Source: Actinobaculum suis (GTDB lineage: Bacteria; Actinomycetota; Actinomycetes; Actinomycetales; Actinomycetaceae). Taken from it: a stretch of DNA of 64,000 bases. This document shows positions 27,454 to 34,730 of this stretch, piece after piece. The notes under the pieces were generated by a model that saw only the letters and a list, made by a program, of their open reading frames with translations, was not told the DNA's origin and ran no database searches. The position numbers and the translations under genes were made by a program. Positions within the stretch are counted from its first letter, which is position 1. Every line of letters starts with the position of its first letter. The stretch spans positions 16,952-80,951 of the forward strand of contig NZ_FNAU01000011.1 of assembly GCF_900102025.1 (NCBI RefSeq), written 5' to 3'.

Positions 27454-27882
27454 TTACCTCGTTAGGACCCACACCTTGCCCCTTTTTCTGCACTTTAGCT
27501 TAGGCTTGTCAGGGAACTGGTTATTGTAAAAGGCACGTGCAGCCTCGCAGGCGGGCTTTGAAAGAAGAACTCTAAATACTGCACCCCAGGCAAAATTAGG
27601 CTGTACACGAGATGATTCTAGGTCAAATCTTTCGCCATGATGTAAGCTGCCTGGTTCATGTACGGGGTACAGCTTAGCGAATTCGAGAAGAAGATCATCG
27701 CTTTGAGAGCTTATGGCGTTCGAAACGATTGGCGAAGGTTGCGATTCCACCTCTATGTGAGCGTCGGTAGACGCAACAGCGGGGGTGATATTCACGGTGG
27801 TGGCAAATAGCGCAGATGCGACTGCAGTAGCTACCGAGGCTTTCGTTAATTTTCTTTTCATATCCAGAATGTTCCTTGCCAT
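27454..27882 (-). CDS. Small secreted protein of unknown function
   Basis: Not recognised. The 142-residue product has a clear Sec signal peptide: positively charged n-region (MKRKLTK at 8-14), hydrophobic core VATAVASALFATTVN, and a likely cleavage after AVAS near residue 38. The mature part of about 104 residues ends in a strongly basic tail (KPKLKCRKRGKVWVLTR) and contains two cysteines, one in SKPACEAARAF and one in the tail, that could form a disulfide. ATG 27882 is preferred over ATG 27861 because AGGAG precedes it by eight bases. No lipobox, LPxTG or membrane anchor, so release or wall association is expected. First gene of a two-gene unit in the tRNA-flanked island. Confidence 0.75.
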   Translation of the reverse strand: MARNILDMKRKLTKASVATAVASALFATTVNITPAVASTDAHIEVESQPSPIVSNAISSQSDDLLLEFAKLYPVHEPGSLHHGERFDLESSRVQPNFAWGAVFRVLLSKPACEAARAFYNNQFPDKPKLKCRKRGKVWVLTR

Positions 27883-28092
27883 CGTGCCGCTCCTACGGCG
27901 GCTCGGTTGCGTTTGTGTATCTAACGTTACGGCCGGAATTATCCGAGCGATATAGATGTTTTATAGAGTCTCATACCGATTTTCTTCGGTACGGAAAAGT
28001 GCCTGGCGGGCGGGTGCGGAGCCGACGATGTAAATAAAAAGGCTAGGGGGCCGGACTAAGGGGAGCTCGTGCATCTACTTTCTGCTTGTGTA

Positions 28093-28779
28093 CTACTTGT
28101 GTAATCCAGCCTTCAAAGCGGTCACTACCAGTTCGACGCGCGTATTACAACTCATATGCGCAAGGATGTCGGAAACGTATGAACGTACAGTTGTTTCCTT
28201 GAGATTTAGCCGGCGCGCAATCGTCTTATTAGTGGCTGCTTCCAAAAGGAGATTGAAGGTGGGCTGCAATCGAGCCGGTAAGGACTGCACGGCGGCAATG
28301 AAATCGGCATATTTTCCCTGGCTAACGTGTGACTGAAAATACGCTTCGGCTAAGATTTCTGTGGGCCGCGCAGACATTATTTTTTCGCCCTTATATGCTT
28401 TTCTAATGGCCTGCACAAGATCTGGTATTAGAACGTCTTTCGTTAGGAAGCCGCGTACGCCCGCTCCGATAGACTGGGCAAGAGATTCTTCCTGATGAAA
28501 AGCTGTGAGCATAATGATCGCGATATTCGGATATTGAAAACTCACTTCTCGAGCAGTCTCAACTCCGTCTTTTATGGGCATATCAACGTCTAAGAGTAAT
28601 ACGTCTACGCTTTGCGTACATAAAAGGCGGAGGGCTTCTGCGCCATCCTGCGCCACCCAGGCGATCTCAATACCTTCCTCGTGTGCCAAGAGTCGTTGCA
28701 AACCCTCACGCATGATGTGGTCATCGTCGGCGATCGCAATTTTTAAAGTAATCTTTTCTTGTTTCGCTTCGACATTCAT
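28093..28779 (-). CDS. NarL/FixJ-type response regulator
   Basis: Two-domain transcriptional regulator of 228 residues. The receiver domain shows the acidic pocket IADDDH (18-23), the phospho-acceptor aspartate in VLLLDVDMP near residue 64, the switch threonine in IIMLTAF, and lysine in FLTKD near 112. The C-terminal LuxR-type helix-turn-helix reads LLLEAATNKTIARRLNLKETTVRSYVSDIL, with an initial region that deviates from the consensus LTPRE start. Its ATG overlaps the kinase stop (ATGA), so the pair is co-translated. Likely targets are the neighbouring secreted-protein genes, by inference from position only. Confidence 0.92.
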   Translation of the reverse strand: MNVEAKQEKITLKIAIADDDHIMREGLQRLLAHEEGIEIAWVAQDGAEALRLLCTQSVDVLLLDVDMPIKDGVETAREVSFQYPNIAIIMLTAFHQEESLAQSIGAGVRGFLTKDVLIPDLVQAIRKAYKGEKIMSARPTEILAEAYFQSHVSQGKYADFIAAVQSLPARLQPTFNLLLEAATNKTIARRLNLKETTVRSYVSDILAHMSCNTRVELVVTALKAGLHK

Positions 28780-29966
28780 TGTGGCTCCACATTCCTAAGT
28801 ATCATTTTCCTAAGCGAAATGCTGCATGGCTGCCAGTTGTTTGGCAAGCCAGTTTTCACGGTATTCTCTGCGGAGATGGGCAGAGTTATGTAGGTGAGCC
28901 ATTTCTCTCCGGGGAGTGCTCCCGCTTCTAATGTTCCACCTTGCGATTCCACTAGTTCCCGCAAATTACTCAAACCGAAACCACTTGTTACCCCGGGCGC
29001 GGGCTTACCGTCCGCCACGTCATTGCTGATCGAGAGAATAAGTTCTCTAGAAACAGGATGGAACTTTATCACGAGGTCCGCTTTGGAATGCTTAGGAGCA
29101 TATTTCAGAATATTGGAGCCGCACTCCCTTAGTACAAGGATGCCCCCTTTTAATTGTGCAGGGCTGATTTTATTCTCGATATTCTCGGGCAGCGTGTATT
29201 TGAGGGTGATTTTACGCGTCGCGAGCATTTTCTGGATTTGCCTTACTACCCGGTTAATATTTTTTTCGGATGGAGGAGAAGAAGCGTGTTGGGCTGAAAT
29301 GATGGATCGCACTCGGCGTGAAGCGTGAGTTGCGATATTCCCCAGAGCCTCCATTCTCGGAGCTGTTTCCGGGTGTTCCCGCGCGATATCTTGCGTCAGG
29401 AGAATTATGTGGGCGAGGTCTTTGGCCGTGTTGTCATGCAGTTCTTGGATTAGTTCTCGGGTATTTTGTGCGTTTGCTTCGCGAGCGTTTTCGAGTTCCT
29501 CTTCTGCACTGAGGAGCCGCGCGCTTTGCCATCGCAGCAATAATCCGATAGATACAGCAAGCAGCCCAAGAAAAACGGAGATAAACATCTGCGCTGTTGG
29601 GTTAGAAGTGAGCAGTAACTTCGTTACCTCTACAGTCAACAAGAGAATCGCAGCACCTAGCATCCAAGCACGCACTATCCATATGATAATGACGAGATAA
29701 ACACCTAAGGGAAGCATTCCTGGTTCGGACGGAGTGCTCAGCTTCAGGTGCAGTACGCATAAGCAAAAAGTAATCTCGAACAGTATTGAGCGTGAGGCCA
29801 AGGCCAGCAGTAGGGCAAGGGTGATCTCAATGCCAGCCTGTACACGGGAAAGGTCAACCAGGCCGAGGATGTGTCCATATATGTCAAAACCGATCAGCAA
29901 TACGGCACCTACGGCATAGATTGGCGCATATCGCGTCCGGGTTAGCTTTGGTAACCACTCACTCAT
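28776..29966 (-). CDS. Membrane sensor histidine kinase (HisKA_3 type)
   Basis: Cognate sensor of the downstream regulator. From ATG 29966 the protein begins with a compact block of five or six hydrophobic helices (about residues 10-150), then a short coiled linker. The HisKA_3 H box is LIQELHDNTAKDLAHI, with the phosphoacceptor histidine in ELHDN. The ATPase domain includes RECGSNILKYAPKHS (N box) and GFGLSNLRELVESQGG (G box), with a slightly altered D box region (LSISNDV). The frame is open to 30044, but those residues do not look membrane-like. No extracellular sensor domain is evident, so it may sense within the membrane, as peptide-antibiotic sensors do. Confidence 0.9.
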   Translation of the reverse strand: MSEWLPKLTRTRYAPIYAVGAVLLIGFDIYGHILGLVDLSRVQAGIEITLALLLALASRSILFEITFCLCVLHLKLSTPSEPGMLPLGVYLVIIIWIVRAWMLGAAILLLTVEVTKLLLTSNPTAQMFISVFLGLLAVSIGLLLRWQSARLLSAEEELENAREANAQNTRELIQELHDNTAKDLAHIILLTQDIAREHPETAPRMEALGNIATHASRRVRSIISAQHASSPPSEKNINRVVRQIQKMLATRKITLKYTLPENIENKISPAQLKGGILVLRECGSNILKYAPKHSKADLVIKFHPVSRELILSISNDVADGKPAPGVTSGFGLSNLRELVESQGGTLEAGALPGEKWLTYITLPISAENTVKTGLPNNWQPCSISLRKMILRNVEPQ

Positions 29967-30044
29967 GGAGTCAGTATGACATTCGTGCAGTTGGAGAGTC
30001 AGGCGGTCCACTATGGAAGATGCTGTCCAGAGCGGGCGAGTCAT

Positions 30045-30354
30045 TAGAGAAGCCTTTCGGTAACGGAGGTGGATGCCGTATTCTTGCCGGCTTTGTGGCT
30101 AGTTGAAGATGCGTGCAAAGCCGGCCAGGCAGCCGCCGCGGGAGGCCGCGAAATCACCGGAGGAACTGTTTCGATCTGCACGTCCAAAAGATTGCGCACG
30201 ATTCGTCGATCGGGGTGCTCAGTTCACCTCTTATACTCCGCAGTCAGCCGCTCCTTGATTTCCTGGGAGCGGCTTTTTCATGCGGTTTACGGCCATTCCC
30301 CCACTTCCCGTATTCGGTTCCCTGCTTCCCGCAGCCATTCCCCGCTTCCCGCAG
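30045..30354. other. Right end of the island and short repeats
   Basis: No gene. It contains the right direct repeat and, beyond it, two copies of a 21-bp word beginning CCACTTCCCGTATTCGG at 30301-30321 and 30362-30382, the second running into the 3' end of the CobW-like gene, plus two gcttcccgcag words. Confidence 0.6.
30236..30293. repeat. Right 58-bp direct repeat (candidate attR)
   Basis: Same orientation as 26463-26520, four differences, including an intact hairpin plus T5. Only the last few bases of the tRNA (CTCCG) are duplicated, with no second tRNA body. Confidence 0.72.
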
Positions 30355-31554
30355 CTAGTCTCCACTTCCCGTATTCGGTTCCTCGCTCCCAGTAACGGGC
30401 CCGAGCCAGGTTTCAAAACCGTCTTCGTTCACGTCCCAGCTAGTTCCGCACACGTCCATTTCGGTATCGGTGAGCAGTGTTTCCGTAAAGACTTGCTTGA
30501 TTTCTTCACGCCCCGGCCCGCGGCCCACAAATTGTAGACGCGTATAAGGTGCCTGCGTGGTAGACCCCATGCCAATTGCTAGGCCGCCGCCCACACCATC
30601 CCAATATCCGATCTGACCGTGCCGGGTGGGAAGCCAAAAGTTGCCACGGGCCCGCACCTGCCAATGGGCGAGGGAGGCCAGGTTCCGCAAAAGCCGTTGC
30701 GGGTGGAAGGGACGTTCCGATTCCAGCCGCAACGTCCAGATTTCCCCGCTGCATGCCTCGCCATATTCGCCGTTGCCGAATTCCAACCAGTTTTCAGTGG
30801 CCTCGGAATTAAAGCCGTCCGTGAGCACCTCCGGCATTAGGGCGAGCGGAGTGGCAGCGTCGGCAGTATCGAGCGGGGCGTGGATAACGGCGTCGGGCCG
30901 GGAAAGGATTTCCAATAGTTCCTTCGCACCGGTACTGAGGGAACCGTGGACGTCGATCACATCCGCTCCTTCCACCAGGGCCGTTACCACTTCGGCAACC
31001 CCGCGCTCATCGTGGCCGAACCGCTCCTCCGGATACTCTTCCGCCAATAGGTTGTACCCGAGCGCGTCTTCGAGTACGCGGGGGCCCGCCACCGCAACTA
31101 CCACGGAACCTATCCGCACGTGCGGCGCGGCCTGCGGCTCCGCCATCAGTGAATAGCAAAGCGGTACCGCTTCAATGGTAGGCGGCATCTCCACAATAAT
31201 TGCCGGCCAATTACCCAGCCGTGCCAGCTCTTCCAGCACGCCCGAAATATCGGCACGTACGGTACACGCCACACACCCGTGCTCCAGAAAACGTTCCGTT
31301 TCATCAAGCACGCCGGTCAGTTCGATGATGCTGCGCACCAGCAACTCGCGCTCAGCGTCCAGGTGATAGCGCACCACTACCGCTTCCGGCATCAGCAACT
31401 GCGCGCGCGTACTCGTTTGCGCGAGTTCTGTTTCTCCCATCCCGCACACGAAAACCACCGGTACCGTTGCGTTCCACTGGCCTTGCGCGCGTTCTATTTT
31501 CGACGCCGCCGCGCGCCGCTGGCGCCCGGCCGAACCGGAAGGATTTGCACTCAT
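30355..31554 (-). CDS. CobW/Mrf-like zinc-response protein with degenerate P-loop
   Basis: Belongs to the actinobacterial branch of CobW-like proteins found beside zinc-free ribosomal paralogues. In mycobacteria the protein at this position (Mrf) recruits the hibernation factor Mpy under zinc starvation. Visible here are a P-loop position reading CGMGETELAQTS instead of GxxxxGKT, so GTPase activity is doubtful, and HGCVACTVR near residue 93, a CxxC at the usual metal-site position. The CobW_C-like domain begins near residue 280 (SGEIWTLRLESERPFHPQRL). The last dozen residues derive from a local DNA repeat. A perfect Zur-type palindrome lies 260 bases upstream, shared with rpsN. The Mrf role is inference; a zinc metallochaperone is the alternative. 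Confidence 0.8.
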   Translation of the reverse strand: MSANPSGSAGRQRRAAASKIERAQGQWNATVPVVFVCGMGETELAQTSTRAQLLMPEAVVVRYHLDAERELLVRSIIELTGVLDETERFLEHGCVACTVRADISGVLEELARLGNWPAIIVEMPPTIEAVPLCYSLMAEPQAAPHVRIGSVVVAVAGPRVLEDALGYNLLAEEYPEERFGHDERGVAEVVTALVEGADVIDVHGSLSTGAKELLEILSRPDAVIHAPLDTADAATPLALMPEVLTDGFNSEATENWLEFGNGEYGEACSGEIWTLRLESERPFHPQRLLRNLASLAHWQVRARGNFWLPTRHGQIGYWDGVGGGLAIGMGSTTQAPYTRLQFVGRGPGREEIKQVFTETLLTDTEMDVCGTSWDVNEDGFETWLGPVTGSEEPNTGSGD

Positions 31555-31810
31555 CTACTACCTCACCTCATACCCGTACATTACATATCCGGGCTACTGG
31601 ATACAGCGGCCGCCGTATACCGGCCGCGCGCCCCGACCGTCGCACGCTCCCGGGCATCACAACTGTATGCCCAAGCCGCTGTAGCTGTTATATCCGGGAC
31701 TCTGACTGCCTGTTTATCTAAAACACTCCGCGCGGCTTCCCGCCTCACCAACTAGCTAGTCACAAGTTGGCTCGTAACCGCGCGGTGGTCTTTTCCATTC
31801 CTCGCACCCT

Positions 31811-31837
31811 ACTTGAGAATGATTCTCACTCTCAAGT
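31811..31837. promoter_or_regulatory. Zur-type operator between cobW-like gene and rpsN
   Basis: GAGAATGATTCTC (31815-31827) is a perfect 6-1-6 palindrome matching the Zur core. It sits inside a second inverted repeat, ACTTGAGA at 31811-31818 and TCTCAAGT at 31830-31837. It stands about 260 bp upstream of the leftward CobW-like gene and 240 bp upstream of rightward rpsN, both expected zinc-response genes. The rest of the gap (31555-32078) shows no gene. Confidence 0.82.
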
Positions 31838-32078
31838 AGAGTTCGGGTGAAGTTGCGCCCGGGCCGCGAATCGCTATCGAAAAACACGGAACTATTCGCG
31901 GTGCGTGTACGCAATATTGTCCACTACCTGGGGGTATAGCGCGCTCTCGCGTCCGCGTAGCGGGCACGAGCCAAAGTGGCTAGAACTTGGTAGCGGGCGC
32001 GAGTCGGGGCCGAACAGCCAGAAAGGCATGCACCGACCAAAAAGAATCACTAGTTAGATAGGTAAACGTAGAGGAATA

Positions 32079-32381
32079 ATGGCTAAGAAGTCGAAGATTG
32101 TTGCCAATGAGCGGCGCCGGGCTACGGTAGCGAAGTACGCAGAAAAACGGCGGGAATTGAAAGAAAAGGCACGTACCGCGAAAACTGTGGCCGAGGCAAT
32201 GGATTTCCATCGCCAACTTTCCCTATTGCCACGCGATGCTTCGCCCACGCGGGTGCGAAATCGCGATCGGATTGATGGGCGCCCGCGCGGATATATTGGC
32301 AAGGCCGGCCTTTCCCGGGTCCGTTTCCGGGAACTAGCACTGCGCGGCGAACTACCCGGAATCAAGAAGTCTTCCTGGTAA
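32079..32381 (+). CDS. rpsN: 30S ribosomal protein S14, zinc-independent (C-minus) form
   Basis: The 100-residue long form of S14 lacking the zinc-binding CxxC pairs of the short form, a paralogue made in zinc limitation in many actinobacteria. The sequence starts [14 protein letters not shown] and ends with the conserved [31 protein letters not shown]. No cysteine occurs anywhere in it. A GAGGAATA site precedes the ATG. Other C-minus proteins often clustered with it (L28, L33, S18) are absent here. Zur control is inferred from the upstream palindrome. Confidence 0.95.
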   Translation: MAKKSKIVANERRRATVAKYAEKRRELKEKARTAKTVAEAMDFHRQLSLLPRDASPTRVRNRDRIDGRPRGYIGKAGLSRVRFRELALRGELPGIKKSSW

Positions 32382-32419
32382 AACTGCCGGCCAGAGGCAT
32401 CCGCCGGCTACTCGCAGAA

Positions 32420-32558
32420 CCAATTCCGCGATTTATGCGGGCGCGGGCGCCTTTCGCGATACCAATTCCGCGGTTTGTGTTTTCACGCCGGTGGGACCAA
32501 TTCCGCGGTTTGTGCCCTTGCACCCGCAGGGCCGTTTTCGCGCAAACCGCGGAATTGG
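32420..32558. repeat. Four copies of the AATTCCGCGG motif
   Basis: Forward copies at 32420, 32462 and 32497 and a reverse copy at 32544-32558. The third and fourth form CCAATTCCGCGGTTTG and CAAACCGCGGAATTGG, perfect 16-bp complements with a 29-base loop. Confidence 0.88.
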
Positions 32559-32618
32559 CTGCACCCGCAAGTTATGCACGACCTCGACACTTCTTCGCTT
32601 TCTGGATAGCCTGAACTC

Positions 32619-32999
32619 ATGTATGACGTTGCAAAAGGACGCCAGTTTGAAGAAGAAACCGCAACCCCGGAAGGTACCGCTACCTGGAAAGGGCAACTTG
32701 ATAAGTATGCTGCCGGCAATCCTTCCGAATGGGTAACGGGAGCAGTTTTCGGTGGTACTTATGAGCGCCCGGGCCTCGAGTTGCGTGACCGCCAAATGCT
32801 AACCATGGCCGCGCTGGCCGCTATGGGCGGCGTGGAGCCACAACTCACCGGCCATATTGCTACCGCTTATAAGCACGCCGGGATGAGTAAAGAAGAAATC
32901 GCGGAATGCTTCGTGCACCTAATGCCATATATCGGGGTGCCCAAAACCTTGGCCGCTATGCGGTGCATGGATGCGGCCTTGAAAGATATTGACGAGTAG
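32619..32999 (+). CDS. Carboxymuconolactone decarboxylase-family protein
   Basis: A 126-residue all-helical protein of the CMD/AhpD-like superfamily. Visible are ELRDRQMLTMAALAAMGG in the central helix and the GHIATAYKHAGMSKEEIAE segment with the conserved histidine. It lacks the CxxC of AhpD peroxidase partners, so it is closer to the gamma-carboxymuconolactone decarboxylase-like subgroup, whose members are often of unknown function. The mycoredoxin gene follows after 34 bases in the same direction, which hints at a redox context but does not prove it. Confidence 0.85.
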   Translation: MYDVAKGRQFEEETATPEGTATWKGQLDKYAAGNPSEWVTGAVFGGTYERPGLELRDRQMLTMAALAAMGGVEPQLTGHIATAYKHAGMSKEEIAECFVHLMPYIGVPKTLAAMRCMDAALKDIDE

Positions 33000-33033
33000 C
33001 CCGGCCCATCTGCTCCCGGGCTAGACTAGCCGC

Positions 33034-33282
33034 ATGGCCAATATGAAGATGTATACCACCACTTGGTGCGGGTACTGCAAAGTTTTGAAGCGGCAGCTCG
33101 AACGGGCTGGCATCACCTGGGAAGAAATCAACATCGAAGAAGCTCCCGGGGCCGCAGAGCATGTTGCCCGCATCAATGGTGGTGATCAAATCGTTCCTAC
33201 CCTGGAGTTTGCGGACGGTAGCACGCTAACTAATCCCAGCCTCAAAGAAGTGCAAGAGCGCCTCGCGAGCCTCGGCGAATAA
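33034..33282 (+). CDS. mrx1: Mycoredoxin (glutaredoxin-like)
   Basis: An 82-residue thioredoxin-fold reductase that in actinobacteria removes mycothiol from mixed disulfides. The active site WCGYC lies at residues 11-15, and the cis-proline (IVPTLEFADGSTLTNPS) follows the family closely. It starts at ATG 33034 and sits 34 bases behind the CMD gene. Its presence implies that the organism uses mycothiol or a related thiol, though no mycothiol-synthesis gene is in the window. Confidence 0.9.
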   Translation: MANMKMYTTTWCGYCKVLKRQLERAGITWEEINIEEAPGAAEHVARINGGDQIVPTLEFADGSTLTNPSLKEVQERLASLGE

Positions 33283-33381
33283 CCGCCCCGCTTTGCCAGC
33301 CACTTGCCGGCCAACCTACCGTCCAACCGCCGGTACACCCGCCGGCCGTTTTTTTGCCGCCTTACCGGTCAGCTTGCCGCC

Positions 33382-33477
33382 TTACCGGTCAGTTTGCCAA
33401 TAGCCTTACCGGTCAGTTTGCCAATAGCCTTACCGGTCAGTTTGCCAATAGCCTTACCGGTCAGTTTGCCAATAGCC
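33382..33477. repeat. Four identical 24-bp tandem repeats
   Basis: Unit TTACCGGTCAGTTTGCCAAT plus AGCC, at 33382, 33406, 33430 and 33454, preceded by a 20-bp variant at 33362. The array abuts the nudC stop codon (33478). The whole array is between convergent genes. Confidence 0.9.
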
Positions 33478-34596
33478 TTACCAACCGAAGAGTTCGGCGT
33501 AGGGCAAGGTTAGGCCAGAACCGGTGCCGCCGGCGCCGGTTCCTGCGGCGGCGTCGTTCCCGGCGCTTCCCGCACCGTAGCGCGAGAACCCGGCACCGCC
33601 ACTACTCATTCGCGTGCTGCCTCCAGGGAACTCCGTATTTTCTCCGACCAGCCATTGGGAAATCATGAGCGCAGCAATCGAAGTGCGGCCCGGTAGGCTG
33701 ATCCGCCCCGCGCGGGCGGCGTCGAGGAGAGCTTCGCGGCTATAGAACCCTGCGCTTTTGATTTCGCGATCGTCAACGCGAATATCGGCCGTGCTCTGTT
33801 CGGTGCGCGCAAAGAAAGCCACCATGAGCGAGCGCGGGAACGGCCAGGGCTGCGAACCAAAGTAGCGCACGCCCGTCACCTCGATACCAACCTCTTCGGC
33901 CACTTCGCGGCGCACGGCTGACTCCAGGGGCTCCCCGGCTTCCACAAAACCTGCGAGTACCGAATGCCGATTTCCCTCCCACCGCGCATTGTGGGCGAGC
34001 AAAATCCGATCCTGGGCATCGAGCACTGCCATAATCACCGCCGCGTCCGTACGCGGATAAGTTGGATGCGAATCCGGGCACACAGCGAGCCACCCGGATT
34101 CGAGGATGCGCAGCGGCCTCCCACACATTTCACAAAAACGTTGCTGGCGCCAAGCCGCGCACAAAGCCACCGCTTCCGTAGCCAGAGCCACGTCGGAATC
34201 TTGCCAAAGGCCACCGTAAGAAATCAGCGCACACCATTCGACGCCGTCTACCGTGCGGCGCGGGCGCTCCCGGTTCACCCCGGTTGCGAAACTATCCGTA
34301 AGATCCAAGGCGAAAAAGGCCGGTGTAGTGTTCGCCGCCGGCACCGTGCTTTCTTGCGCCGCCACCGTCCCTAAATAGTAGGCATCTTCGAGGTTGTATC
34401 CGCGCGCGCGAAGCTCGCTCACCGAGTAGAAAACCGGCCCGGCCTCCCCCGCGGCAGCCACGGCTTGGCCGCTCACTAACAGGTAACGAGCTTGCGCAGA
34501 TTCTCGTAGCTCCGCCACCCGGGTGGGGTGCAGGCGCGCATTTTCGTCACGATCTATAAAACCTCGCGAGAGCGCAGGTACAGGCAGTTCTGGCAT
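33478..34596 (-). CDS. nudC: NAD(+)/NADH diphosphatase
   Basis: Nudix hydrolase that cleaves NADH to NMNH and AMP, and in other bacteria also decaps NAD-capped RNA. The Nudix box begins GFVEAGEPLESAVRREVAEE and is followed by VGI; the NudC-specific SQPWPFPRSLM lies downstream. The zinc-ribbon region reads CEMCGRP, then VCPDSHPTYPR, so the fourth cysteine is replaced. At 372 residues it is longer than E. coli NudC because of the actinobacterial N-terminal domain and a short Gly/Ala-rich C-terminus near the tandem array. It is divergent from glgX. Confidence 0.93.
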   Translation of the reverse strand: MPELPVPALSRGFIDRDENARLHPTRVAELRESAQARYLLVSGQAVAAAGEAGPVFYSVSELRARGYNLEDAYYLGTVAAQESTVPAANTTPAFFALDLTDSFATGVNRERPRRTVDGVEWCALISYGGLWQDSDVALATEAVALCAAWRQQRFCEMCGRPLRILESGWLAVCPDSHPTYPRTDAAVIMAVLDAQDRILLAHNARWEGNRHSVLAGFVEAGEPLESAVRREVAEEVGIEVTGVRYFGSQPWPFPRSLMVAFFARTEQSTADIRVDDREIKSAGFYSREALLDAARAGRISLPGRTSIAALMISQWLVGENTEFPGGSTRMSSGGAGFSRYGAGSAGNDAAAGTGAGGTGSGLTLPYAELFGW

Positions 34597-34730
34597 AGTT
34601 CAAACTTTAGCTTTTGTGCGCATTTCATGTAGCAGATGTTCACCGCAAGCCGTGCACTTGTGGGCCACCTACACCGTTCATAGAGAGCCCCGGCGTTCAC
34701 TTTGGAGAGGTTCTCTGGAATAATTGGACG

